64,000 bases of DNA. Source: Bacillaceae bacterium SAS-127. GTDB lineage: Bacteria; Bacillota; Bacilli; Bacillales; Domibacillaceae. How positions within the stretch are numbered: the first letter of the stretch is position 1; each line of letters begins with the position of its first letter. The notes beneath the pieces were generated by a model. The model had not been told where the DNA came from and made no database searches. It saw nothing but the letters and a program-made list of their open reading frames with translations. This document shows positions 1 to 8,519 of this stretch, piece after piece. A program made the translations under genes and the position numbers. The stretch spans positions 1-64,000 of the forward strand of contig NKXN01000020.1 in assembly GCA_002261155.1 (NCBI GenBank), in the 5' to 3' direction.

Positions 1-85
1 AAAAACATAAAATAGAATAGCATACCTTTCTTTACAAATTCTCAACGATATGAATATAATGTAATTTTTATCAATTGTAATAAAT

Positions 86-240
86 ATAAAGTGAAACTTC
101 AATCAGTGGGGGCTTCATCCCCCACTGATTGTTAGTTGAACCAATCGGGCGTTTACGGGCTGTTGATCTCCCACCTACATGTCTGCGCTCCTTCTGTCAT
201 GTTGAGGTGGGAGTCTTACAGCCCGTTAATGCGGGATAAA
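86..240 (+). repeat. Palindromic repeat, copy A
   Basis: About 155 bases with two strong hairpins. The first pairs ATCAGTGGGGG with CCCCCACTGAT. The second, longer one pairs ACGGGCTGT...CTCCCACCT with AGGTGGGAG...ACAGCCCGT. A near-identical copy lies inverted at 24545-24703 and a shrunken copy at 3727-3798. Each copy is bounded by ATAAA on both sides (TTTAT when read in reverse). It has no coding capacity. The structure suggests a non-autonomous element related to the IS200/IS605 class; that assignment is inference. Confidence 0.8.
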
Positions 241-378
241 AAAAATAAGCGAATTGAAAAAAATGTCGAATTACTTTAATGATAGCATTTTTCATTAAAA
301 AATTGTCAGATAGTATGGAAAGAGGTAAACTTATTTTTGTGTTTATATTTTATTTGATGAACGGAGAATGGGATTTGT
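241..378 (+). other. AT-rich leader of ytgP
   Basis: This AT-rich stretch separates repeat copy A from the ytgP start. A GGAG ribosome-binding site lies about 12 bases before the ATG. Bases 1-85 are also AT-rich and I see no gene in them. No convincing sigma-A promoter could be fixed by eye. Confidence 0.4.
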
Positions 379-1997
379 ATGTCGTCAAAGTTAATTAGAG
401 GAACATTTATTTTAACGCTCGGAACATTTATTTCTAAATTTCTAGGGTTATTTTATGTGATCCCGTTTTATTCAATTATTGGAGAAGAGTCGGTCGCGCT
501 TTATCAGTATGGATACGTTCCTTATACGATCTTTATTAGTATTGCGACGGCAGGGGTTCCGCTCGCAGTATCGAAATTTATTGCCAAGTATAATTCACTA
601 GGGGAATATGCTGTTGGGCGTAGGTTGTTTAAGTCAGGTCTGTTAATCATGTCGATTACAGGGATTGTTGCTTTTGCAATCATGTATCTATTTGCGCCAT
701 TTTTTGCTAAGTTAGTTGTGTTAAATAAAGATCAATTATATTCTTTACAAGACGTGACGTATGTTATTCGTGCTGTCAGTTTTGCTTTAATTATCGTTCC
801 TTTTATGAGCTTAATGCGCGGCTTTTTCCAAGGGCATCAGTCGATGGGGCCATCTGCTGTGTCAACGGTAGTGGAGCAAATTGCCCGTATTATCTTCCTG
901 CTTGCCGGGGCTTATGTTGTATTGAACGTACTAAATGGAGATGTGGTGACGGCTGTTGGCGTGGCTACATTTGCGGCTTTTATCGGTGCGGCGTTTGGTC
1001 TATTTGTATTGTTCTGGTATTGGATCAAGCGAAAAAAACATTTAGATGAATTGCTTGAACAAGACAAAGGAGAGGTGCAAGTATCACTTAGAGAAATTTA
1101 TCGGGAAATCCTTTTATATGCGATCCCGTTTGTGTTTGTTGGCATCGCGATTCCGCTGTATCAGTTAATCGATACGGTCACCTTTAACCGAGCGATGGCG
1201 GCGATTGGTCAAGCGAAAGTATCCGATGTATTGTTTGGAATTTTAAACTTTAGTACGCAGAAAATTGTCATTATTCCTGTGTCGTTAGCAACGGCATTTT
1301 CGATGTCGCTCATTCCGCATATTACGATGTCGTTTGTTGCGGGTGATTTAAAGCATGTGAAAAAGCAACTAGATCAAACATTCCAAGTGCTGTTGTTTTT
1401 AACGGTTCCGGCCGTCGTTGGGATTATGTTATTGGCCGATCCTTTTTATGCTGTGTTCTATGAACGTAGTGAATGGGGGCTGAAATTTTACGTGCCTATG
1501 CACCTGTAGCGATTTTGTTTGCCCTGTTCACAGTAACGGCAGCGATTTTGCAAGGGATTAATGAGCAACGTTTCACTGTGTTTAGTTTATTGGTTGGGAT
1601 TTTGTTGAAATTGGCTTTAAATATCCCTCTCATTAAACTATTCCAAGCCGAAGGAGCTATTTATGCAACGGCGATCGGGTATAGTTCGTCGATTATTATT
1701 AACTTACTAGTCATTAAATATTATGCCAATTATTCATTGCGCTCGATTTCAAGGAAAATTGCTCAAATATTGATGTTTAATGTGATTATGGCGGTGGCGG
1801 TTGTTAGTGTGTATGCATTTATTTCACCGTTATTTCATATAGAAAGCAAAGTACAGGCAACTATATTAATTGGAATATGTGCTGTCATTGGAGCAGCTGT
1901 TTATTTTGTTTTAAGTCTTCGAACGGGACTGACAGATGTGTTACTTGGTTCGAAATTTGATCGATTAAAGAAAAAATTACAACGATCTAGAGCTTAG
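379..1997 (+). pseudogene. ytgP: MurJ/YtgP-type lipid II flippase, frameshifted
   Basis: This polytopic membrane protein of the MviN/MATE-like (MOP) superfamily matches YtgP, a flippase thought to move lipid II across the membrane for peptidoglycan synthesis. The N-terminal 376 codons (379-1509) and C-terminal part (from about 1473 to 1997) are in different frames. They join naturally at the run of five G at 1475-1479: one added G would carry ...ERSE straight into GAEILRAYAP. The combined length of about 540 residues fits the family. Either one base was lost in the genome or the sequence has a homopolymer error. If real, the last third of the transmembrane domain is out of frame. A MurJ-type flippase is normally important unless an Amj-type replacement exists elsewhere. 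Confidence 0.85.
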
Positions 1998-2004
1998 AAA
2001 TAAG

Positions 2005-2043
2005 AAGAGGCGCTCATCTAAAGAGGGGCTGCCTCTTTTTTTA
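2005..2043 (+). terminator. Rho-independent terminator after ytgP
   Basis: AAGAGGC and GCCTCTT form a stem over a long loop, followed by a T-run, directly after the ytgP stop. Confidence 0.6.
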
Positions 2044-2059
2044 TTGAGGAGGGAGAACA

Positions 2060-2953
2060 ATGGCTTTGAGCGCACGTTCTAAAGGTATGATCATGGTACT
2101 TTCTAGTGCGACATTTTGGGGCGGATCAGGAGTAGTCGCCCAATTTTTGTTTCAACAGCAAGGAGTTAGTGTAGAATGGCTTGTGGCGGTGCGGCTATTA
2201 TTTTCTGGATTGATTTTACTTTGCTTAGCTGCGATGAAAGAGCCGGGCTTAGTGTTCGCTATTTGGAAAGATCGATTTAGTAGACTGCCACTGCTTTTAT
2301 TGAGTATCATCGGAATGATCGGCGTGCAGTATACATTCTTTGCGGCGATTGAAAGCGGCAATGCGGCGACAGCGACGGTGCTACAATATTTGGCGCCGGT
2401 ATTGGTGGTGCTTTACATTACCTTTCGTTCGAAGTCGAAGCCATCGACGAAGGAGATAGTGGCTGTCTTATTGTCAGTGCTAGGAACGTTCTTTCTTGTG
2501 ACAGGTGGAAACCCGTTTGCGTTAACGATTTCAAGTCACTCCGTGTTTTGGGGACTTAGCTCAGCGGTTGCCCTTGCCTTTTACACCGTTTATCCGATTG
2601 AACTACTGAAAAGATGGGGAGCTGTCGTGGTGATCGGCTGGGGAATGACGCTCGGGGGGCTTGGATTTAGCTTTGTTCATCCGCCGTGGAAATATGAAGG
2701 GGTCTTTAATTTGCCGACAATGGCTGGAGTGCTGTTTGTCATTATTTTTGGCACATTGATAGCTTTTTACTTATATTCAGAGAGTTTGCACTATTTGAAG
2801 CCGTCAGAAACAAGCTTACTTGCTTGTGTGGAACCGTTATCTGCCGTGTTTTTATCCGTCCTCGTATTGCACATTGATTTCGGCATCGGTGAATGGATCG
2901 GAACGCTTTGCATCATTACGACCGTTCTGATGCTATCACGAGTGAAAAAGTAA
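2060..2953 (+). CDS. DMT-family (EamA) permease
   Basis: A 297-residue, very hydrophobic protein with about ten predicted transmembrane segments arranged as two EamA halves. The N-terminal half starts with a helix carrying FWGGSGVVAQF, and a second EamA unit begins near residue 155. This is the drug/metabolite transporter superfamily; the substrate cannot be read from sequence. A GGAGG-type ribosome-binding site sits just before the ATG. A terminator separates it from ytgP, and the pseudouridine synthase follows about 65 bases downstream, so they may share a transcript. I do not know a specific gene name. Confidence 0.85.
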   Translation: MALSARSKGMIMVLSSATFWGGSGVVAQFLFQQQGVSVEWLVAVRLLFSGLILLCLAAMKEPGLVFAIWKDRFSRLPLLLLSIIGMIGVQYTFFAAIESGNAATATVLQYLAPVLVVLYITFRSKSKPSTKEIVAVLLSVLGTFFLVTGGNPFALTISSHSVFWGLSSAVALAFYTVYPIELLKRWGAVVVIGWGMTLGGLGFSFVHPPWKYEGVFNLPTMAGVLFVIIFGTLIAFYLYSESLHYLKPSETSLLACVEPLSAVFLSVLVLHIDFGIGEWIGTLCIITTVLMLSRVKK

Positions 2954-3019
2954 ACACTTCTTTACTAGAGTAGAGAAAGCTACATATGATAAATGTATTG
3001 GAAGGAATGGAGGAAGGTC

Positions 3020-3730
3020 ATGAGAGTCGATAAAATTTTAGCCAATCTTGGTTATGGCAGTCGGAAAGATGTGAAAAAAATCTTGAAATCCGGTGCTGTA
3101 ACGGTGAATGGCGAGTTAGTGAAAGACGCTAAGCAGCATGTTGACCCTAACGATGATCAGATTGTTATTCACGGAGAAGAGGTACATTACCGGGAATTTA
3201 TTTATTTAATGATGAATAAGCCCCCAGGAGTTATTTCGGCGACAGAGGATACGCGCGATGAAACGGTGATTGATTTATTAGATCCCGAGCACATCATATT
3301 CGAACCGTTTCCTGTCGGTAGGCTCGATAAAGATACGGAAGGTTTGCTGTTAATTACGAATGATGGACAGCTTGCCCATCAATTGCTCTCGCCGAAAAAG
3401 CATGTGCCGAAAACGTATTTTGCGGTCATTGATGGTGAAGTAACCGAGAGTGATGTAGAAGCCTTTCGTCAGGGTGTTACGTTAGATGATGGCTATGAAA
3501 CGAAACCGGGAGAGTTAGTGATTTTAAAAAGTGGGCTGCGCTCCGACATTGAACTGACGATTACAGAAGGGAAGTTTCATCAAGTGAAACGAATGTTTGA
3601 AGCGGTTGGCAAAAAGGTTGTTTACTTGCAGCGCATGTCGATGGGGCCGCTCGTGCTTGATGAAGAGCTAGAACTTGGGGAGTACCGAGAATTAACAGCG
3701 GAAGAAATCAAGCTGTTAGTAGATAGATAA
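3020..3730 (+). CDS. RsuA/RluB-family rRNA pseudouridine synthase
   Basis: The protein begins with an S4 RNA-binding domain (residues about 1-60, MRVDKILANLGYGSRKDVKK). The RsuA-type catalytic domain follows, with the signature GRLDKDTEGLLLITNDG, whose Asp is the expected nucleophile. It should isomerise a uridine in 16S rRNA. An in-frame ATG lies 27 bases upstream, but only the ATG at 3020 has a proper ribosome-binding site (GGAGGAAGG) and starts at the conserved S4 domain. Repeat copy B begins at the stop codon. B. subtilis has a homologue at this locus (I believe ytzG). Confidence 0.88.
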   Translation: MRVDKILANLGYGSRKDVKKILKSGAVTVNGELVKDAKQHVDPNDDQIVIHGEEVHYREFIYLMMNKPPGVISATEDTRDETVIDLLDPEHIIFEPFPVGRLDKDTEGLLLITNDGQLAHQLLSPKKHVPKTYFAVIDGEVTESDVEAFRQGVTLDDGYETKPGELVILKSGLRSDIELTITEGKFHQVKRMFEAVGKKVVYLQRMSMGPLVLDEELELGEYRELTAEEIKLLVDR

Positions 3731-3798
3731 AGTGAAACTTCAATCAGTGGGGCTTCACTGTTAGGTGGGAGTCTTACAGCCCGTTAATGCGAGATAAA
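3727..3798 (+). repeat. Palindromic repeat, copy B (internally deleted)
   Basis: It shares both outer ends with copies A and C (GTGAAACTTCAATCAGTGGGG and GTGGGAGTCTTACAGCCCGT), but about 80 internal bases are missing, so both hairpins are broken. The first ATAAA overlaps the stop codon of the preceding gene, and a second ATAAA ends the copy. Confidence 0.75.
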
Positions 3799-3799
3799 G

Positions 3800-3826
3800 A
3801 ATCCCCCGTCGATTAGGCGGGGGATT
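3800..3826. terminator. GC-rich hairpin between rsuA-type gene and ytzE
   Basis: AATCCCCC and GGGGGATT pair over a short loop between convergent genes. There is no long T-run on either side, so it may act as a weak bidirectional terminator or may belong to the repeat. Confidence 0.45.
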
Positions 3827-3849
3827 GACATGTACAATATTCATTTTTT

Positions 3850-4071
3850 TTAAGAGCTGATTCGAACTTTCTTTTCCGTTGTTGTCCACTTGCCACGACT
3901 TGGGCTAACCACTAAGTCGTTGTAGGCTAACACATTCAAATCGCGTTGAATGGTGCGAGGAGTGATGCCAAATTCATCTACTATTTCCTGAGTTGAAACA
4001 GTCCCGTTTTCTTTAATAAACATATAGACTGATTTAATTCGATTTAGCATCCGATTCGTTGAAGGTTTCAA
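3850..4071 (-). CDS. ytzE: Small DeoR-type HTH regulator YtzE
   Basis: A 73-residue protein that is almost entirely a DeoR-type winged helix-turn-helix. The recognition segment TPRTIQRDLNVL is near residues 37-48. It lacks the sugar-phosphate sensor domain of full DeoR regulators, as expected for YtzE. The start is a TTG at 4071: a GGGAG ribosome-binding site lies seven bases upstream and no in-frame ATG is better placed. It is divergent from pepV, as in B. subtilis. The target genes are unknown. Confidence 0.85.
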   Translation of the reverse strand: MKPSTNRMLNRIKSVYMFIKENGTVSTQEIVDEFGITPRTIQRDLNVLAYNDLVVSPSRGKWTTTEKKVRISS

Positions 4072-4390
4072 AAAACCACTCCCTCATCTTTTTTCCAGAG
4101 GCAATCCAACAGACGACGGTTAATAGAGAAGTTGATGCTTCTCAAAAAATATGTAATTCTTTTGTCACAGACAGCTCCTTTGCAAAATAGTTTAAGATGT
4201 CTGACACTTACAGTTTACCTCATTTTATTCAAATTTTCTAGAAAAATGATTGATTTAATGATTATTTACATGATCTTTACCCAGTTTTAATAATATATGA
4301 AACCATTTTATCATTCTCAAATGATTTCTTTTCTAGGGGATCAGGGGTAGAATAGGAATATATTTGTTTTTTTGAAGGGAGTATTTAGTG
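4072..4390. other. Divergent ytzE/pepV intergenic region
   Basis: About 320 AT-rich bases with no credible open reading frame. It must hold the promoters of both divergent genes. TAGAAT near 4347 is a possible -10 for pepV, but no matching -35 is clear. A short inverted repeat AGAAG...CTTCT lies near 4128-4143. Confidence 0.4.
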
Positions 4391-5815
4391 ATGACGGCGA
4401 TTGATTGGAAGGTAGAAGTGGAGAAGCGAAAGGATGATTTGCTTCGAGATTTACAGTCGTTAATTGCGATTAAAAGCGTGTTAGATGAGGAAGGCGCAAC
4501 AGCCGATGCTCCACTTGGACAACAGGTGAAAGAGGCGCTTGACTTTATGCTGATGCTCGGTGAAAAAGATGGATTTACGGGAAAAAATATTGATAACCTT
4601 GCAGGGCATTTAGAATTTGGTGCTGGAGAAGAATTGCTCGGGATTTTATGTCATGTCGATGTCGTTCCAGAAGGGGATGATTGGACGACCGATCCATTTG
4701 GTGGAGAAATTAGAGACGGCAAAATCTTTGGTCGCGGGGCGATCGATGATAAAGGGCCAACGATGGCTGCTTATTATGCGATGAAAATCGTGAAGGAGTT
4801 CGGACAAGCGTTCAATAAACGAGTGCGAATGATTATTGGAACCGATGAAGAGAGCGATTGGCGTTGTGTAGATCGCTATTTTGCTACGGAGGAAATGCCG
4901 TCGATTGGTTTTGCTCCAGATGCTGATTTTCCGATTATTTTTGCTGAAAAAGGGATTGCTGATTTCGATCTTGTGTTTTCACCAGTCGTCTCAACTGCTC
5001 AACAACCGGAGAATTTATTTGTTCATTTGTTTGAATCCGGTCGACGCTACAATATGGTACCTGATTATGCGAAAGCGGTGTTAACGGTCAATCAAGGGCA
5101 AACGGCGCTGTTACAAAGCTACAGCGATTTTGCGAAAGACAATGGCTTAGAGGGGCAATATTATATTGATCGTGGATTGCTTGTATTGGAAATGAAGGGC
5201 GTCTCTGCTCACGGGATGGAGCCTGACCTTGGAAAAAGTGCCGGCTTATATTTAGTGGAATTTTTGGCGAATCGAGTGCTAGATGAAAAATCTGCTCACT
5301 TCTTCCAATGGACGAGCGACACTTTCTTCAATGATTCGCGTGGAAAGGCGTTAGGAGTTCATTATCAAGATGATATTACGGGTGACTTAACTATTAATGT
5401 AGGCAAGCTTTCATATGATGAACAAACGGGTGGGCGTTTAGGTTTAAATATGCGCTATCCGGTCACATTCCCGCTTACAGAGAAAAAAGCGGAATTAATG
5501 GAGCGTTTGCAACAAGAAAATATCGTAATCGAGAATTTTTCTAATAGCGAGCCTCACCATGTTGAGCAAGATCATCCGTTTATTCAAACGCTTGCGAAAG
5601 TGTACGAAGAGCAAACAGGTGAGAAAGCTGAACTATTATCCATCGGTGGAGGAACGTATGCGCGCTCGTTAAAAACAGGTGTGGCTTACGGGGCGCTGTT
5701 TCCAGGTCGAGCGGATGTCGCTCATCAAAAAGATGAACATATGTTTATAGAAGATTTACTGAAAGCGACGGCTATTTATGCGCAAGCCATTTGGGAGCTA
5801 GCCGTGGAGAAATAA
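4391..5815 (+). CDS. pepV: Dipeptidase PepV (M20 family)
   Basis: A 474-residue zinc dipeptidase of the M20A/PepV family that cleaves dipeptides in the cytoplasm. Metal and catalytic residues are in place: His in ILCHVDVVPEG (about residue 88), Asp in GRGAIDDKGP (about 120), the Glu pair in GTDEESDW (about 153-154), and the late SIGGGTYAR segment. The ATG at 4391 is preferred over the GTG three bases earlier because it is better spaced from the GAAGGGAG ribosome-binding site. It lies divergent from ytzE, matching B. subtilis ytjP. Confidence 0.93.
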   Translation: MTAIDWKVEVEKRKDDLLRDLQSLIAIKSVLDEEGATADAPLGQQVKEALDFMLMLGEKDGFTGKNIDNLAGHLEFGAGEELLGILCHVDVVPEGDDWTTDPFGGEIRDGKIFGRGAIDDKGPTMAAYYAMKIVKEFGQAFNKRVRMIIGTDEESDWRCVDRYFATEEMPSIGFAPDADFPIIFAEKGIADFDLVFSPVVSTAQQPENLFVHLFESGRRYNMVPDYAKAVLTVNQGQTALLQSYSDFAKDNGLEGQYYIDRGLLVLEMKGVSAHGMEPDLGKSAGLYLVEFLANRVLDEKSAHFFQWTSDTFFNDSRGKALGVHYQDDITGDLTINVGKLSYDEQTGGRLGLNMRYPVTFPLTEKKAELMERLQQENIVIENFSNSEPHHVEQDHPFIQTLAKVYEEQTGEKAELLSIGGGTYARSLKTGVAYGALFPGRADVAHQKDEHMFIEDLLKATAIYAQAIWELAVEK

Positions 5816-5820
5816 AGTGA

Positions 5821-5853
5821 AAAAGCATGCAGAGGGCTTCTGCATGCTTTTTT
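5821..5853. terminator. Terminator between pepV and ytkP
   Basis: A perfect 13-base stem AAAAGCATGCAGA/TCTGCATGCTTTT with T-tracts on both strands. It can serve both convergent genes. Confidence 0.85.
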
Positions 5854-5868
5854 GGGGAGAAAGTACCC

Positions 5869-6795
5869 TTATTCAAAAAGGTCGCTTGATAAATAGCGCT
5901 CACCCGTATCGCAGGCGATGCAAATGACGATTTCATCCTTTGTTAATGTTTTGGCTGTTTGAATGGCAGCATAGCAAGCAGCACCTGAGGATGGCCCAAC
6001 GAGAATCCCTTCTTCGCGAGCGAGTCGACGCGTGATGTCGTACGCATCTTCGTCTTTAATTTGATAAATATAGTCGTACACATCTTCATTTAGTATGTTG
6101 GGGATAAAGCCAGGGCTCGTGCCGACAAGCTTATGTTTTCCGGGTTGCCCCCCGGAAAGGACAGGAGAGCCAGCTGGTTCCACGACATGCACGAGCAAGT
6201 CTGGATAATGCTCCTTCAACACTTCGCCTGTACCAGTAATTGTACCGCCCGTGCCAGCTGTCGCGACAAAGGCACCAAGTTTTTTGTCAATTTGTTGCAC
6301 ACTTTCGACAATCTCCAAGGCGGTCGTGTTTCGATGGGCGTTTGGATTGGCAGCATTATCAAATTGCATTGGAATGAAGCTGTTCGGAATTTCTTTCGCT
6401 AGCTCTTCCGCTTTTTTGATCGCGCCAGGCATTTTTTCATTTCCAGGAGTAAGTACAACGTCAGCTCCGTATGCTTTCAGTAAATTGATTCGTTCCTTTG
6501 TCATCGTATCCGGCATCACGAGAATCGCTTTGTAACCTCTAGCTGCGGCATTCATTGCTAGACCGATACCTGTATTGCCGCTCGTTGGTTCAATGATCGT
6601 TGAGTCTGGTTTTAAGACACCTGCTTTTTCTGCTTCCACGATCATATTGAAAGCTGCTCGGTCTTTCACGCTTTTACTCGGATTGAAAAACTCTAGCTTC
6701 ATATACACATCAGCGCCATTCTCTGGGTTGAGTCGATTCAATTTAACAAGAGGGGTATCTCCAATTAATTCAGCAATATTTTGAACGATTTTCAT
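5869..6795 (-). CDS. ytkP: Cysteine synthase (O-acetylserine sulfhydrylase) YtkP
   Basis: A 308-residue fold-type II PLP enzyme. The PLP lysine is K44 in PSKSVKDRAAFN. The substrate loop is TSGNTGIGLA, and the phosphate-binding glycine loop is GTGGTITGTG. It should make L-cysteine from O-acetylserine and sulfide. Length and motifs are those of CysK/CysM; its place beside pepV matches B. subtilis YtkP, the second cysteine-synthase-like protein, rather than CysK itself. The ATG follows AAAGGAAG at a normal distance. No T-box or S-box was seen upstream. Confidence 0.9.
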   Translation of the reverse strand: MKIVQNIAELIGDTPLVKLNRLNPENGADVYMKLEFFNPSKSVKDRAAFNMIVEAEKAGVLKPDSTIIEPTSGNTGIGLAMNAAARGYKAILVMPDTMTKERINLLKAYGADVVLTPGNEKMPGAIKKAEELAKEIPNSFIPMQFDNAANPNAHRNTTALEIVESVQQIDKKLGAFVATAGTGGTITGTGEVLKEHYPDLLVHVVEPAGSPVLSGGQPGKHKLVGTSPGFIPNILNEDVYDYIYQIKDEDAYDITRRLAREEGILVGPSSGAACYAAIQTAKTLTKDEIVICIACDTGERYLSSDLFE

Positions 6796-6972
6796 TTCAG
6801 GCTCTTCCTTTCTACAGTCGTTTCCTTTATTAATAACATATTAATCATATAAATCCAATTTGTTTTTATTGAATTAGAGAAAGGATCGTCACTTTTTCCC
6901 ATTTCGAAATCTGTCGCAAACGCAGATTCTTTGATAAAATATGAGTAAAATGTACGATAAAGGAGCAGATAT

Positions 6973-7509
6973 ATGGGTCATCACTATTTCTTTGCACTCG
7001 CTTTACCAGAGTCAGTTAAGAAGCAATTGCATCAAGTATTTCATGAGCATAATCTTCCTTTTGCTCGTGCGGTCCATGAGCAGGATTTGCATTTGACGTT
7101 AGCTTTTTTAGGAGAGCCGGAAGAAGAAAAACTAGAAAAGGCGAGAGTGAATGTGGCGAAAGTACTGCAAACACTCTCCCCCTTTTCTTTAACGATTGAT
7201 TCGTTTGGTACATTCGGTAAACAAGAGCAGCCACGTATTTTTTTGGCAGGAGTAAAGCAAGAACCGAAGCTCCATCAATTGCAGCAAGCGGTCAGTACTG
7301 CTTGTCGTGAAGTTGGTTTTCAATTAGAGAGCCGACCGTTTCGTCCCCATATTACATTGGCAAGAAAATGGCGAGGAGAAGGGGCCTATGCTCCCCCGTT
7401 AGCTCCATCTGCTATGCAATTTTTTAGTGAAAAAGTGGTGCTGTATAAAACGCATCTTGATCGCAGTCCGAAATATGAAGAATACGACATTTTTTTAGTC
7501 ACTGAATGA
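6973..7509 (+). CDS. thpR: RNA 2',3'-cyclic phosphodiesterase (ThpR/LigT family)
   Basis: A 178-residue 2H phosphoesterase. Both catalytic HxTx motifs are visible: HLTLAFLG near residue 40 and HITLARKW near residue 128. Family members hydrolyse RNA 2',3'-cyclic phosphates and were formerly called 2'-5' RNA ligases. The ATG follows AAAGGAG. It corresponds to B. subtilis ytlP and is followed 15 bases later by ytlQ, so the two are probably co-transcribed, possibly with amyX. Confidence 0.9.
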   Translation: MGHHYFFALALPESVKKQLHQVFHEHNLPFARAVHEQDLHLTLAFLGEPEEEKLEKARVNVAKVLQTLSPFSLTIDSFGTFGKQEQPRIFLAGVKQEPKLHQLQQAVSTACREVGFQLESRPFRPHITLARKWRGEGAYAPPLAPSAMQFFSEKVVLYKTHLDRSPKYEEYDIFLVTE

Positions 7510-7524
7510 AAGGAATTATGACCA

Positions 7525-8505
7525 ATGGCGCAGTTAATTAAGCTACAAGATTATATTTCGAGATATGAAATTGATTTATATAAGTATCCTTCCCACTTCG
7601 TCCGTTTAAAAAAACAACAATGGGAAAAGACAAGAGAGCAATGGGAACATAGTCGTTCAGAAGAAATTGAGGACGATATGATGGAAGAGGTTGAAGAAGA
7701 TGTTGCTCAAGCGGGCATGTTATATAAAATCAAATCGATATTGAAGCGACAAAAAGAGGTAGAGGAAATAGAAGAGGAAGTTGACGTTCAAGGGCAGGAA
7801 GAAGAATCTTTGTTTGATATGGAAAAGTTGTACGATGTACAGCATATCGAGGAGCTAAAGAAAAAGTTTTTAGACCAGCTTTTTCATTTTCAAGTGAAAT
7901 GGGCAAGCTCGACCATTCGTGAAAAATCATATATTGATTTTAAGTACTTTCATGATGAGCGTTTGAAGTTCTTTTTGCAGCGGTTTCCCGATTCATTTAT
8001 GTTGCTCTATCAACCAATTCTTCGATTGAAGAATGCTCCAATGGAATTAGATATTATCTTGCTTACACCGACGGAAGCTTGGTGCTTAACTTTCTTAGAG
8101 GAAGAGGATCAGGCTGTCTATATCGGTTCAGCAGAGCGATTTTGGATGAAGAGATACGGGGAGAAAGAAGTGAAGATATTAAGCCCTGTCCTTGCTTTAA
8201 GCCGAATGGAAATTGTGATGAAGCAGTTATTTCTTCAACATGACGTCGACTTTCCTATTCGTAAAGCGATTATTTCTCGTAATGGGTTTATCGACTATCC
8301 TAATGGACCTTATGATCTAGATGTGATCGATGAGCGGAAGTTTGAGGAGTGGTTTACTAGACTTCGTCAGATGAGGTCTCCATTGAAAAATATGCAGTTA
8401 AAAGCAGCGAAAAGCTTGTTAGATGTAGGACAAACGACAAGCTTTCGACGTCCGGAGTGGGAAGAGGATGAGGGCTTTGTTTTCAAGGAAGAAGATAGCG
8501 AATAA
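7525..8505 (+). CDS. ytlQ: Conserved protein of unknown function (YtlQ-like)
   Basis: A 326-residue soluble protein recognised mainly by its place between the phosphodiesterase and amyX, as in B. subtilis. Residues about 40-105 are strongly acidic and probably disordered or coiled. A folded core from about 120 to 275 contains YIDFKYFHDERLKFF and LDIILLTPTEAWCLTF. That core vaguely resembles the NERD nuclease-related fold (a D-x-I-L-L strand), but I cannot identify catalytic residues. The product's role is not known. It is 14 bases upstream of amyX. Confidence 0.7.
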   Translation: MAQLIKLQDYISRYEIDLYKYPSHFVRLKKQQWEKTREQWEHSRSEEIEDDMMEEVEEDVAQAGMLYKIKSILKRQKEVEEIEEEVDVQGQEEESLFDMEKLYDVQHIEELKKKFLDQLFHFQVKWASSTIREKSYIDFKYFHDERLKFFLQRFPDSFMLLYQPILRLKNAPMELDIILLTPTEAWCLTFLEEEDQAVYIGSAERFWMKRYGEKEVKILSPVLALSRMEIVMKQLFLQHDVDFPIRKAIISRNGFIDYPNGPYDLDVIDERKFEEWFTRLRQMRSPLKNMQLKAAKSLLDVGQTTSFRRPEWEEDEGFVFKEEDSE

Positions 8506-8519
8506 AAGAGGTGTGAACG

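Noticed and set aside
1470-1485. Programmed -1 frameshift in ytgP
   Set aside because: The G run could slip, but it is not a classic slippery heptamer and no stimulatory hairpin is evident; a lost base or sequence error is simpler.
6133-6784. Several plus-strand open frames opposite ytkP
   Set aside because: They are antisense shadows of the cysteine synthase gene, with no ribosome-binding sites or recognisable domains.
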